Source of the DNA: CAZVKN01 sp964627035
GTDB taxonomy: Bacteria > Electryoneota > AABM5-125-24 > Hatepunaeales > Hatepunaeaceae
Reading direction: 5' to 3'
NCBI GenBank assembly: GCA_964627035.1
Contig: CAZVKN010000001.1
Location: 62,001-126,000, forward strand
Length of the DNA: 64,000 bases
Shown here in pieces: positions 36,881 to 46,329 of the stretch (the stretch's first letter is position 1; each line of letters begins with the position of its first letter). The position numbers and the translations under genes were made by a program. The notes beneath the pieces were generated by a model, which was given only the letters and a program-made list of their open reading frames with translations, ran no database searches and was not told the origin of the DNA.

Positions 36881-37818
36881 TTATTTCAGTAGTGATACCG
36901 TTTTACAATGAAGAAGAGTCTCTTAAGCAGCTCTATAAACAGATAATTGAAACTTTGTCAACCTTTGAAAATGATTTTGAGCTGATCTTTATTGATGACG
37001 GCTCTACGGATAGTTCAAACACTATTGTCGGCTCACTGAGGGGACATAATCCGAAGGTGCGTCTCATAACCTTTAGACGCAATCAGGGTAAATCTGCTGC
37101 TCTTGCAGTGGGATTCAAAGCTGCCACCGGTAAATATGTCGTTACACTCGACGCTGATCTGCAGGACGATCCCAGTGAAATACACAATCTTATACAAAAA
37201 CTAGAGCAAGGATTTGACCTCGTGACCGGTTGGAAGAAGGTGAGACATGATCCTGTCTCAAAAAGACTCCCATCAAGACTATTTAATAACGTCACATCCC
37301 TGTTGTCCGGCATTAAGCTGCACGACTTCAATTGCGGCTTAAAGGGATACCGATTTGAAGTGGTCAAATCAATTAAGGTTTACGGAGAGCGTCACCGGTT
37401 TATTCCGGTTCTCGCACACATGCTAGGCTTCAAGGTAACTGAGTTGCCCGTCAAACACCATCCCCGTCAATTTGGCAAAACCAAGTATGGCATGTATAGA
37501 TTCCTCGCAGGATTTCTTGATCTGATCACCCTGTTGTTCAGGATGAAGTTTCTGTCCAAACCGATGCATCTGTTCGGTAGTCTCGGATTAGCCGGTTTTG
37601 CTCTTGGATCGAGCATAATCATTTATCTCGCTATCGGCTGGTTTTACGGCAAATGGATTGGATACCGTCCACTGCTGTTGTATGGAATTCTGGCTGTAAT
37701 CACCGGTGTACAGTTGTTTACACTTGGGTTACTCGGTGAAATGATCGCTGAGGATAAGCAGGATCATGAATATCCGATCCGAAACGATTCAGACGTTGAG
37801 TCCCGTGACGGTTCATGA
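36877..37818 (+). CDS. Family 2 glycosyltransferase with C-terminal membrane helices (GtrB/DPM1-like)
   Basis: 313 residues. The N-terminal GT-A domain has VVIPFYNEEESL, FIDDGSTDSS and the metal-binding DADLQDDP. Two hydrophobic helices near the C-terminus (about 230-290) fit the undecaprenyl-phosphate sugar transferase group. Such enzymes load a sugar onto a polyprenyl carrier for wall, LPS or protein glycosylation. It is translationally coupled to its neighbours by four-base overlaps on each side. Confidence 0.9.
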   Translation: MIISVVIPFYNEEESLKQLYKQIIETLSTFENDFELIFIDDGSTDSSNTIVGSLRGHNPKVRLITFRRNQGKSAALAVGFKAATGKYVVTLDADLQDDPSEIHNLIQKLEQGFDLVTGWKKVRHDPVSKRLPSRLFNNVTSLLSGIKLHDFNCGLKGYRFEVVKSIKVYGERHRFIPVLAHMLGFKVTELPVKHHPRQFGKTKYGMYRFLAGFLDLITLLFRMKFLSKPMHLFGSLGLAGFALGSSIIIYLAIGWFYGKWIGYRPLLLYGILAVITGVQLFTLGLLGEMIAEDKQDHEYPIRNDSDVESRDGS

Positions 37819-38939
37819 AGACTGCATTTGTAGGTCCGGCGCATCCGTATCGTGGTGGCATAGCGCACTTCGGTGCCAGGCTTGCACACGAATTAAACAA
37901 CAATCACGAAATACAGTTTATTAATTTTACCCGCCTCTATCCAAATTTTCTTTTCCCGGGAAAAACGCAAATTGACAACAGCAATTCACCAATAGATTTT
38001 CCCAATGAACGTCTAATAGATTCTATTTCACCAAGGTCATGGCGAATAACAGGAGAGCACATTCGCAATTACGATTGTGATGCGATGATCTTCCACTGGT
38101 GGCACCCGTTTTTTGGACCTGCTTATAGAGCAATAGCTCACAAAGTGGGTGACAAGGCGATCAAAGTGGCAATCTGCCATAATGTGCTCCCGCATGATCA
38201 CAATGCGTTGAATCGAATTGCAGTCAAGTTTGGACTCAAAAAGATGGACGGTTCTATTCTCCATAGCCTGGATGACCAGAAAACCTTTAACAATCTCCTG
38301 ACTAATCGTCCCTATCTCAAGCTTTTTCACCCACTTTATGACATCTTCCCCCATCAAACTATGCTTAGATCTGAAGCCCGGGATGAAATCGGACTTTCGG
38401 AGGAAGATCGGGTCGTGCTTTATTTCGGACTGATAAGACCGTACAAGGGTGTTGAAGTGCTGCTTAATGCTGCTAAACACTTAAAAGACATACAGAATCT
38501 TAAAATCCTGATAGTCGGGGAAATATACTCAGGTTCAAATTCTATTATTCAGCAGATCAAGAAACTTCCACCTAATATGGTTCGCTTGGTGAACCAATAT
38601 GTCCCAAATGATGAGGTCTCAACCTGGTTCAGAGCAGCGGATATAGTTGCATTGCCATATCTTTCAGCCACGCAGAGCGGCGTGGTTCCGATTGCGTACA
38701 GTTGCAACCGCCCGGTGATTGTTACAAACGTAGGAGGTCTGCCGGAGATAGTGCTGGATAAAGAAAGCGGATATCTAATAGAGGCGAGGGATTCACTTGG
38801 ACTGGCTCACAGCATAAGACAACATTTCATTGAGAATGGAAATCCGAGCATGAAGGACGGTATAAAAAAGATGAAGCAAAAACTTAGCTGGTCAACCTAC
38901 GCTTCTGAACTGATCAAATTTATCGAGTCTCTGAGCTGA
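37815..38939 (+). CDS. Family 4 glycosyltransferase
   Basis: 374 residues with a GT-B fold. The C-terminal half has VLYFGLIRPYKGVEVLLNA, KILIVGEIYSG, DIVALPYLSATQSGVVPIAY and NVGGLPEIVLDKESGYLIE, the nucleotide-sugar binding signature of GT4. The N-terminus (MKTAFVGPAHPYRGGIAHFG) is the acceptor side. Donor and acceptor are unknown; the operon context points to LPS or exopolysaccharide. It overlaps the preceding gene by ATGA and the following by one base. Confidence 0.92.
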   Translation: MKTAFVGPAHPYRGGIAHFGARLAHELNNNHEIQFINFTRLYPNFLFPGKTQIDNSNSPIDFPNERLIDSISPRSWRITGEHIRNYDCDAMIFHWWHPFFGPAYRAIAHKVGDKAIKVAICHNVLPHDHNALNRIAVKFGLKKMDGSILHSLDDQKTFNNLLTNRPYLKLFHPLYDIFPHQTMLRSEARDEIGLSEEDRVVLYFGLIRPYKGVEVLLNAAKHLKDIQNLKILIVGEIYSGSNSIIQQIKKLPPNMVRLVNQYVPNDEVSTWFRAADIVALPYLSATQSGVVPIAYSCNRPVIVTNVGGLPEIVLDKESGYLIEARDSLGLAHSIRQHFIENGNPSMKDGIKKMKQKLSWSTYASELIKFIESLS

Positions 38940-39889
38940 TGAACCGAAGTCCTAAAGTTACTGCAGTTGTGGTAAACTGGAATCAGCGGGATCTGACAAT
39001 CGAGTGCATAACGTCGTTGCTGGACTCAGATTATGATAATCTCGATATCATTCTAATTGATAACGGCTCAAAGGATGACTCGGTCAAGGTGATAAGAGAA
39101 TCGTTCTGCGGAGTTAGAATTATCTCCAATGAATCAAATCTGGGATTTGCTGAGGGAAATAATCGGGGAATTGCAGCAGCCCTCGATCAAAAATCTGACT
39201 ATGTTTTGTTTCTGAACAATGACGCAACTGTTGCACCTGACTGCATAGCCAAGTTAGTGAATGTTATCGAAGCGAACAGTGATACCGGAGCGGTGACACC
39301 GTACATCTTTTATCATGATGACAGAGATTTGATATGGTATGGTGGAGGAATCGTTCGGTTATGGCGTGGGAAGATAGCGCATCTGCATTTACGGGAGAAG
39401 CAGGATATGGGCTCTCGCAATGTGCAGCAGACAGATTATTTCTCGGGATGCGCCGCTCTTGTCAAGGCTGATCTGATAAGGGAGATCGGTGGATTTGATC
39501 CCATATACGGTATGTACAGCGAGGATGTAGATCTCAGCCTGAGAATACGTGAAAATGGACACCAGATTTTAGTAATACCGAAGGCTAAGGCGTACCATAG
39601 AGTGTCTGTATCAGCCGGAGGAGAGATATCCCCATTGAAAGCATTCCATCGCGGTCGAAGTGCGGTGCTTCTTGTTAAGAGATGGTCAAAACTGTGGCAT
39701 CTGCCGACGCTGATCATCGGAGGATTCCTCGGGGCAATATATATCAGCCTGAAACTAATACTTAAAGGAAAAATCGGCACAGTGAGTGCAATTTGGCAGG
39801 GGCTGTTTGTAGGGTTGATCGGGAGCAGTGTACCCCAAAAGTTTCAACTCGAGTATATGAACGAGGATTTTGATGCCAGAACTACCTGA
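38939..39889 (+). CDS. Family 2 glycosyltransferase (rhamnosyltransferase-like)
   Basis: 316 residues. The GT-A motifs are VTAVVVNWNQRDLTIECI, ILIDNGSKDDSV, NLGFAEGNNRGI and FLNNDATVAPD, with GGFDPIYGMYSEDVDLSLR later; this set is typical of the WcaA/rhamnosyl-transferase-like GT2 group. One membrane-associated hydrophobic stretch is near residue 260-275. It overlaps mutM by 17 bases, so the last 17 bases encode the start of the repair enzyme. Confidence 0.9.
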   Translation: MNRSPKVTAVVVNWNQRDLTIECITSLLDSDYDNLDIILIDNGSKDDSVKVIRESFCGVRIISNESNLGFAEGNNRGIAAALDQKSDYVLFLNNDATVAPDCIAKLVNVIEANSDTGAVTPYIFYHDDRDLIWYGGGIVRLWRGKIAHLHLREKQDMGSRNVQQTDYFSGCAALVKADLIREIGGFDPIYGMYSEDVDLSLRIRENGHQILVIPKAKAYHRVSVSAGGEISPLKAFHRGRSAVLLVKRWSKLWHLPTLIIGGFLGAIYISLKLILKGKIGTVSAIWQGLFVGLIGSSVPQKFQLEYMNEDFDARTT

Positions 39890-40676
39890 GGTAGAATCCG
39901 TCAGGCGCGAGCTTTCAGGACTCATTGTCGGAAAGAAGATTATCTCAGTTGAACTCTTTGATCCTGTGATTATCAGACAAGGAAGACTTGAAGATCTAAT
40001 AGGGAAAGCTGTCACATCAATCCACCGTACTGGGAAATACCTCCAATTTGATACCGATAGCACTGTCAAGATGTATTCTCATTTCGGCATGAGTGGTTTA
40101 ATGCTATGGGAAGATCATATTACTATTGACCCCAGACATATCAGATGCTCAATAACATTTGAGAATGGGAAACTGCTGTACAACGACATTCGGAAGTTGA
40201 AGGGTCTGTGGATTGATAACGAAGGACTATTTCCTTGGAAAAAACTTGGCATTGATGCCTTGAGTCCCGATTTTACATCTATACTGTTGAGCAAAATGCT
40301 GAAGAAGCGAACCCGGACAATAAAACTCGTACTGCTTGATCAGACTTTGGTCGCTGGTATTGGCAATATTTATGCATCTGAAATCTTGTTTGCAGCAAAG
40401 ATTAACCCGCTTCGCGAAGCAGGAAGTCTTTGTGATAGTGAAATTGAGTTACTGCATGAGAACATTGTTTCGGTGCTAAACGCTGCCATCAAAGCCAGCG
40501 GCACAACGCTGAAGGATTATAAGCTCTCTGACGGAAAAGAAGGATCGTTTCAGAACTTCCTGAAAGTGTACGGTAAAAAGGAACAAGATTGTCCACGTTG
40601 TGGCTGTCAAATCAAAAAAATCACACAAGCCCAGCGAAGCACATATTTTTGTTCTAACAACTCGTGTCAACTATAG
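39873..40676 (+). CDS. mutM: Formamidopyrimidine-DNA glycosylase
   Basis: 267 residues from the ATG at 39873. That start is required because the catalytic residue is the proline left at the N-terminus after Met removal, and the sequence from there is MPELPEVESVRREL; a TTG three bases earlier would destroy it. A GAGG site lies just upstream. A conserved Lys is in the GKYLQFD stretch near residue 55, and a four-cysteine zinc finger ends the protein (CPRCGCQ...CSNNSC). The enzyme removes 8-oxoguanine and formamidopyrimidines. An interspersed repeat begins right at its stop codon. Confidence 0.96.
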   Translation: MPELPEVESVRRELSGLIVGKKIISVELFDPVIIRQGRLEDLIGKAVTSIHRTGKYLQFDTDSTVKMYSHFGMSGLMLWEDHITIDPRHIRCSITFENGKLLYNDIRKLKGLWIDNEGLFPWKKLGIDALSPDFTSILLSKMLKKRTRTIKLVLLDQTLVAGIGNIYASEILFAAKINPLREAGSLCDSEIELLHENIVSVLNAAIKASGTTLKDYKLSDGKEGSFQNFLKVYGKKEQDCPRCGCQIKKITQAQRSTYFCSNNSCQL

Positions 40677-40745
40677 GTAGGGGCTTGATTTATCAAGCCC
40701 GCATGAGTTGGCATTGTAACGGGCTTAACAAATCAGGCCCCTACC
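40676..40745. repeat. Palindromic repeat of a second type (GGTAGGGGC family)
   Basis: A 70-base element with terminal inverted repeats (GGTAGGGGCTTGAT ... ATCAGGCCCCTACC). It holds two hairpins: GGGCTTGATTTATCAAGCCC near the left end and a weaker GGGCTT/AGGCCC one on the right. It starts at the last base of the mutM stop codon. It resembles short GTAGGGGC-type palindromes common in many genomes but only one copy is visible here. Confidence 0.7.
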
Positions 40746-41230
40746 GTTCAACAGTAGCAATTTCGCAGGACATTGCGGTTTTTGCATTGTCTGTGAAAAA
40801 GCATTCACTCCCATCAGGCTCGATTGTGACTCCTGACATTCTTACAGACAAGAATAAAAGACAATTATACCCCCCGATACATCATCACAAGACCTTTCTT
40901 TATGCTGTGGGCAGTGGGAACTCCACCTTACATCCTACCAAACACACACCAACGAAGTTGATTTTGTTATAGGTCGGTACATTTATTGCGCTGTATTCTA
41001 TGGTGGTTTAGTTTTTGACTACTTCTCATTCCATTGCTTGTGCATGGCTGTTTTATTGCTTTCAATCTCTATATGCCATTGCCTTTTCAATAAAACACAG
41101 CGATAGTGATATAAGTCATTGATTTTTGACTGTACGGGTAATATTTTCTAATAGTTTTCGTACCATGTCACAGATAAACTTCCAAATAAGACAAATCAGA
41201 AAAATATACTCAGAATAAATAAAGGTTAAT
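40677..41230. other. Non-coding region before the first subtilase gene
   Basis: The longest gap in the window (554 bases). It contains the palindromic repeat at its left end, then about 380 bases in which I recognise nothing: no convincing ORF (the one open frame starts inside the repeat and has no family-like sequence), no tRNA and no CRISPR. A strong-looking promoter lies near the right end (41126-41154). Confidence 0.6.
41126..41154 (+). promoter_or_regulatory. Candidate sigma70 promoter for the first subtilase gene
   Basis: TTGACT (41126-41131), 17-base spacer, TAATAG (41149-41154). This matches five of six -35 bases, the ideal spacing, and five of the six bases expected in a -10 hexamer allowing one shift. 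It lies about 75 bases before the start codon at 41231. Confidence 0.55.
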
Positions 41231-43900
41231 ATGAAGACTAATTATTGCTTGCTTTTGGTGGGCGTGTTCGCCCTGCTGCTGAGCCAACCTCTGTTTGCCG
41301 GAGATCCAATCCCCGATGATGAGTACCGACCGGGCATTGTAGTGTTTAAGGTTGCCCCGGACTTAAAAGTTGATCTTCCGGAAAGCGGATCGGATGAATT
41401 TGGTGCAGCTCATATAGACAAGTTTCTCTCGCAGATAAAAATGGAGAAGGTCGAGCGGACTTTTCCGCACTGCCTGCCTCCTAAACCTAACGGAACCGAT
41501 CTAAGCCTGATTTATACCGTTTACTTTCCGACTACAGTTGATGTAATAGATGTCTGCAGCGATCTCAAACGACTTTCCGGAGTTGTTTACGCTGACCCCT
41601 GGTGGATTCCACGATACAGCCTCGACCACAATGATCCACACCGTAACAGTCAATATGGACTTAATCTTTGTGAAGCAAACGATGCTCACGATCTTTCAAC
41701 CGGTAATTCCGATGCAATCGTAGCAATCGTGGACAGCGGGATTGATATGGATCATTCCGATCTTTTACCAAATATCTGGGTAAATCTTGGTGAAGATGCC
41801 AACGGTGACGGTGAATTGGATGAAGATGACGAGAATGATGAGGATGACGACAGAAACGGCAAAGTGGATGATTTTTGGGGTTGGGATTTTCTGGATCGTG
41901 ATGGATACCCTCACGATTCTGACCGCAGCGGTTGGCGAGGACACGGTACTCATTGTGCAGGTATCGCTTCCGCCAAGACAAACAATCGAATCGGTGTCGC
42001 CAGTGTAGGTTACGACTGCACAATTCTTCCGGTAAGAACCGGCAGCGAGGGAACGGTGAGATACGGATATCAAGGTATTGAGTATGCAGTCAGGGCAGGC
42101 GCTCACGTGATCAGTTGTTCATGGGGTGGATACCAAAGTGCCGGATGGGCACGCGATGTCATAAATAACGCTTACGAAAACGATGTTTTGGTGCTATGTG
42201 CTTCCGGAAACGACAATACTGATAGAGAGCATTTTCCTTCTGCATATGAGAATGTCGTATCTGTCGCAGCAACAAACAGTAATGACGTTAAGGCTAATTT
42301 TTCAAACTACGGTGATCACGTAGATATCTCCGCTCCCGGTGTACAAATTCGCAGCACTTTCCTCGGAAACAGATATTCATATATGAGCGGTACATCTATG
42401 GCTTGTCCTTTTGCTGCGGGAGTTGCTGTTCTGATTCGAGCTGCTATTCCTGATGCTGATGTTGATGAAGTTCGAGAACTGCTTCTTGAGGGAGCTGACG
42501 ATATCACCGATGTCAACCAGAACCGTTATGAAGGTCTGCTCGGCTCAGGGAGGATTAATGCATACAACTCGTTGATACTGGGGCAGCGTCCGATGCCTGC
42601 TATTGGTCAGCTTGAGATTGTTGCGGATGGAAATGACAACGGTCGTCTCGATCCCGGTGAAGATGTCGAGATTGTCATAACGGTCAATAACAACCTCGGA
42701 AGGATACCGGCAGAAGATGTCGTAATGACCATCAGCAGTGACGATCCCACAATTGAGATTGACATGAGCATGGTTGAACTCGGTGACATTGAGCCGGGTG
42801 AGGATGCTGACAATGAAGCTGAACCGTTTGTCCTGTCAATAGACGAAGATGCAATAGACCATACAACTTTTCTCAATGTATTTGTCACCGTTCAACCCGG
42901 TGACATATCAGTTTCAAAGAAATTTGAGCTTGTAATCGGTCATCCGGACATTCTCATCGTGGACGATGACAACGGCAGAGACATTGAAGGATGGTATTTT
43001 AGTACCGTTGAACAGATGGGTCAGGGCTGGGTCAGATGGAGTGTCGAGGAGAATCCAGAAGTAGATCCAAATGATGTTGCTGATCTTCTTTTAGAGCATC
43101 GGGTCGTTATCTGGGCTACCGGAAACGACGATGAACCACTCGATGAGATTGACAGATGGACTATCTCTGCAGCACTCTTAGACGGTGCGAGTGTTCTACT
43201 GATCGGAAACAGAATCGGTAATGATGACGAAAATCACGACATGCTTGAGGAGTTTTTCGGAGCAGAGCATGAAGCTGATTCTGTTGCAAGTGCACTGATG
43301 GTTTCGGGATTACCGTTCAAACCTGTTAATGAAAATGTGGTAACCAATTTCTGGTTTAATCCGGATCGAAGGCAGTCACCTTCAATAATGGAACCGATTA
43401 ATGGAGCTGACAGCCTGCTGGTATATCTTCGAAGGCCAGGTGATGAGCGAGGTTTGGCGGGAGTTTACCGTGAAAGTGATTTTGGTGAAGGAGGGACAGT
43501 TTACCTTGGATTTACATTTGAGACACTGAGCACGGCACCGACAGAACCATCAGTAATGCTTAATCAGATTTACAATTGGATGATCGGTGAATGGGAAGAA
43601 CCTGATTCAGCACCTGGTGACAACAGCGTCCCGTATGAATTTGCGCTCAATCCGGCATTTCCTAATCCATTCAACAGCACTTTGCAGCTAAACTACAGCC
43701 TGCCTGAGCAAGCTGATTACCGCCTGGCTATCTTTGACGCATCGGGCCGTCTGACAGCACTCATTGACAGAGGCAATGCACCGGCCGGACAGTATAAGAC
43801 GCAGTGGGATGCAGCAGGAATCCCTTCGGGCATCTACTTTCTCCAACTGGAAAGCGTCGGACAGAAAAGCCTGTCGCAAAAGATCACCTTGATCAAATAG
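41231..43900 (+). CDS. Secreted subtilisin-family (S8) serine peptidase with T9SS sorting domain
   Basis: 889 residues. A signal peptide (1 to about 23) is followed by a propeptide, then the S8 domain with the triad D168 (VAIVDSGIDM), H238 (GHGTHCAGI) and S389 (GTSMACPFAAG); the oxyanion Asn is N327. An acidic insert at 186-215 contains calcium-binding-like loops (DANGDGELDED, DDRNGKVDD). About residue 470 there is a DGNDNGRLDPGED motif that opens an Ig-like CARDB-type region, and a long beta-rich stretch follows. The last 83 residues or so (from NPAFPNPFNSTLQLNYS) fit a T9SS type A C-terminal domain. I infer a protease exported to the cell surface or medium. A promoter lies upstream; a terminator follows. 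Confidence 0.93.
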   Translation: MKTNYCLLLVGVFALLLSQPLFAGDPIPDDEYRPGIVVFKVAPDLKVDLPESGSDEFGAAHIDKFLSQIKMEKVERTFPHCLPPKPNGTDLSLIYTVYFPTTVDVIDVCSDLKRLSGVVYADPWWIPRYSLDHNDPHRNSQYGLNLCEANDAHDLSTGNSDAIVAIVDSGIDMDHSDLLPNIWVNLGEDANGDGELDEDDENDEDDDRNGKVDDFWGWDFLDRDGYPHDSDRSGWRGHGTHCAGIASAKTNNRIGVASVGYDCTILPVRTGSEGTVRYGYQGIEYAVRAGAHVISCSWGGYQSAGWARDVINNAYENDVLVLCASGNDNTDREHFPSAYENVVSVAATNSNDVKANFSNYGDHVDISAPGVQIRSTFLGNRYSYMSGTSMACPFAAGVAVLIRAAIPDADVDEVRELLLEGADDITDVNQNRYEGLLGSGRINAYNSLILGQRPMPAIGQLEIVADGNDNGRLDPGEDVEIVITVNNNLGRIPAEDVVMTISSDDPTIEIDMSMVELGDIEPGEDADNEAEPFVLSIDEDAIDHTTFLNVFVTVQPGDISVSKKFELVIGHPDILIVDDDNGRDIEGWYFSTVEQMGQGWVRWSVEENPEVDPNDVADLLLEHRVVIWATGNDDEPLDEIDRWTISAALLDGASVLLIGNRIGNDDENHDMLEEFFGAEHEADSVASALMVSGLPFKPVNENVVTNFWFNPDRRQSPSIMEPINGADSLLVYLRRPGDERGLAGVYRESDFGEGGTVYLGFTFETLSTAPTEPSVMLNQIYNWMIGEWEEPDSAPGDNSVPYEFALNPAFPNPFNSTLQLNYSLPEQADYRLAIFDASGRLTALIDRGNAPAGQYKTQWDAAGIPSGIYFLQLESVGQKSLSQKITLIK

Positions 43901-43911
43901 TAATTGTGATG

Positions 43912-43949
43912 ACCTGCTGTCCTCTAACAACAGGTGACAGCAGGTTTTC
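43912..43949 (+). terminator. Rho-independent terminator after the first subtilase gene
   Basis: A 10-bp perfect stem (ACCTGCTGTC 43912-43921 with GACAGCAGGT 43936-43945) and a TTTT tail directly after it. It separates the first subtilase from the second, so they are likely transcribed independently at least in part. Confidence 0.75.
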
Positions 43950-43976
43950 GTTGCCATATACTCTCCCGGAGTTGTT

Positions 43977-46070
43977 ATGAGACTTCGTTTTATACTGAGC
44001 ATCCTGTCACTTCTTACAGTGATTATTCCCTCAGTTCTATTTGCCAATACCAACATCCTTGACGGTCGCCTCAATCAAGATCTCTATCTGATAGAGAAAT
44101 TTCGTGAAGACCCATCAGACCGAAACGCAGCTCGGTTGCTTGCATATAAATTGCAACCTGAACCGGATCCGGTGCTGAAACTGTTTCTTCATCTAAATAG
44201 CTCCCCCGACGGCACCATCAAATCCGAGTTAACCGCATTAGGAGTCCAGCTTTATCCGTCAACATGGGTTCCTCCGGTTGGTGCTCATAAGACAGGCTTC
44301 ATATTGGCACGAGCTTCCGCTACAGCAATTAGAACGATTGCCGAAAAGAGGGTTGTCGCTCGAGTTTCAGCCGCTTATCGCGAACTCATACCTATGAACG
44401 ACCTCACCGCTGAGGGAACAGGTGCTGCGTCTGCGTGGGAACTCGATCCGCCGTTGACCGGAGAAGGTGTCAGGTTAGCGATATTGGATTCTGGATTTGA
44501 TCTTGATCATCCTGATTTGCCTGATCCTGATCTTTCTATGGATTATGCGGACTACCCGGACACCAACGAGAATGTGACGGACCAGATTTCGGGACACGGC
44601 ACACATGTAGGCGGAACAGCATTCGGGTCCGGCGAACTGTCTGAAGGATTGTACAGTGGAATGGCTCCGGATGTCGAGCCCATCTACTTGAAAATTGGTG
44701 ATGACACAACCGGATGGGCTAGTGCTGCAGCGGTTGTTGGAGCACTCACAGGAGCTGCAACCTGGTGCGAAGCAGATATTCTGTCCATGAGCTACGGCGG
44801 TTGGGACGGTTTTAACGACGGTTCATCACCCGAAGAGCAGGCACTTGATTGGACAGTGGGTGAGGGGACTACCGCTTTCATGTCCGCCGGCAACTACGGA
44901 AGACTATGGAATCACCATTACAACGAGGTGGCTGCCAATGATACTACAGAACTAATACGAACCTTTCGACATTTCGCAGTAGAGGAGATGTATTGGACGT
45001 TGTACATGATCTGGTATGACGGTCCTGACCCAGATGTTCATAGAGAGCTCTCTTTCAGATTAATGGATAGAGAAGGCAATCAGCTTGAGTATGATGAGCT
45101 GGATCAAGTGACGAGTCCTCGTGGTGCTGAGATGCTGCAGCTGTTACCAACGGATCCGATTCCGGTTGACGGAGCATATTACGATATCGAAGTAGTGAAT
45201 CATTCTGATGAAAATCAGACGTTTCATCTCTGGACGTTCAGTACTGCCCTTCCGGTTGCATTTGAAGAGGTTAATCGTGACTATTCGGTGATCTTACCTT
45301 CTACGGCTGACAGTGCTGTCTCTGTCGGTGCATACACAACCAGATTGGACTGGACTGACTATACGGGTGAATTCCATGAAGACAACAACGTCATGGATTC
45401 ATTGGCATTCTTCTCATCCAAAGGTCCGAGACTGGATGGACACCGAAAACCTGACATAGTGGGACCGGGTCAGAGAACGATTTCATGCCGAGATAGGAAT
45501 ATACATCTTCTCAATGATGCCTATGCCTGGCAGATTATTTCAAATGATGGAGGGGAGGGTGAACCTGCTGATTATATCATTATGATGGGAACGTCAATGT
45601 CATGTCCGGCAACCGCCGGAACAGCAGCGTTAATTCTACAAGCAAACCCTGATTTTACATCCGCCGAACTACGCGAAAGGATATTTCAATCAGCCCGAGC
45701 GGATCGATACACGGGAGAAATTCCCAATCTGCATTGGGGATGGGGTAAGATAGATGTCATTTCGGCACTTGACGTGAAAGATCAGGTTGTTTCTATTAAC
45801 TTTCCTAATAGCATTGAGATAACATCATACTATCCGAACCCTTTTAACAATCGTATAGCCGTTGAATTCCTTGTTGGACAAGAGGGCAATGTGGTAATTA
45901 CCTTGCATGACGTGTCTGGAAGAAAACTTTGGTCTGACAGTCATGCAGCAGTTAAGGGGAAAAATTCTTACTCATCTGACAGATTCACCAGCATTCCATC
46001 CGGCACATATATTCTGACCATCAGCGACAGCAACGGTCTGGAATCCGCAGAAATAACTATGGTCAAGTGA
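43977..46070 (+). CDS. Secreted subtilisin-family (S8) serine peptidase with T9SS sorting domain, second
   Basis: 697 residues from the ATG at 43977 (GGAG site about 6 bases upstream). A signal peptide (about 1-23) leads. The triad is D171 (LAILDSGFDLDHP), H207 (GHGTHVGGTAFG) and S540 (GTSMSCPATAG), with the oxyanion Asn N306. About 230 residues (310-535) separate the Asn and Ser sites, carrying an inserted beta-rich domain as in long subtilases of KP-43 type. The C-terminal 83 residues start SYYPNPFNN and end in ITMVK, a T9SS type A-like domain. Role: secreted or surface protease; substrate unknown. Confidence 0.92.
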   Translation: MRLRFILSILSLLTVIIPSVLFANTNILDGRLNQDLYLIEKFREDPSDRNAARLLAYKLQPEPDPVLKLFLHLNSSPDGTIKSELTALGVQLYPSTWVPPVGAHKTGFILARASATAIRTIAEKRVVARVSAAYRELIPMNDLTAEGTGAASAWELDPPLTGEGVRLAILDSGFDLDHPDLPDPDLSMDYADYPDTNENVTDQISGHGTHVGGTAFGSGELSEGLYSGMAPDVEPIYLKIGDDTTGWASAAAVVGALTGAATWCEADILSMSYGGWDGFNDGSSPEEQALDWTVGEGTTAFMSAGNYGRLWNHHYNEVAANDTTELIRTFRHFAVEEMYWTLYMIWYDGPDPDVHRELSFRLMDREGNQLEYDELDQVTSPRGAEMLQLLPTDPIPVDGAYYDIEVVNHSDENQTFHLWTFSTALPVAFEEVNRDYSVILPSTADSAVSVGAYTTRLDWTDYTGEFHEDNNVMDSLAFFSSKGPRLDGHRKPDIVGPGQRTISCRDRNIHLLNDAYAWQIISNDGGEGEPADYIIMMGTSMSCPATAGTAALILQANPDFTSAELRERIFQSARADRYTGEIPNLHWGWGKIDVISALDVKDQVVSINFPNSIEITSYYPNPFNNRIAVEFLVGQEGNVVITLHDVSGRKLWSDSHAAVKGKNSYSSDRFTSIPSGTYILTISDSNGLESAEITMVK

Positions 46071-46329
46071 TTTGGAACTTGCTTTGCGAAAATGGGTTGG
46101 CTCAGGTGTCAACCCGCCGTGGTTGACACTATAACTTACTGTAAATCAAGTAATGACTGTCAAGTGCGGCGACCTGACAGCAGATAGTTATCCTTCTCAG
46201 GCTCGGTGCTCAACGTGAATGACAAAATTCTTCCAAATATTTTAGATTTCTCCCTGACAATAAACTCTTGACATTGATACTGTTAAACCTTACCTTGAAA
46301 GATATGAGTTGCTGAAACTGGAGATTGAC
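46071..46329. other. Intergenic region with a small hairpin between secreted-protein genes
   Basis: 259 bases, AT-rich. It holds a perfect 9-bp hairpin (GTGTCAACC 46106-46114 with GGTTGACAC 46121-46129), not followed by a T tract, and a TTGACA at 46268-46273 that may be a -35 box with a weak -10 (TACCTT 46291-46296). I see no gene in it. Confidence 0.5.

Noticed and set aside
39870..39872. TTG start of mutM three bases upstream
   Set aside because: It would put a methionine before the catalytic proline, which must be the residue after the initiator.
40664..40972. Open frame of 102 codons after mutM
   Set aside because: It begins within mutM and the repeat, has no ribosome binding site, and its sequence looks like translated intergenic DNA.
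41661..42106. Two overlapping antisense frames in the first subtilase gene, rich in His and Arg
   Set aside because: They mirror the acidic Asp/Glu-rich insert of the subtilase on the opposite strand and have no features of a real gene.
46106..46129. 9-bp hairpin as a terminator of the second subtilase gene
   Set aside because: No T tract follows; it could belong to a decayed repeat instead, so I left it as part of the intergenic note.
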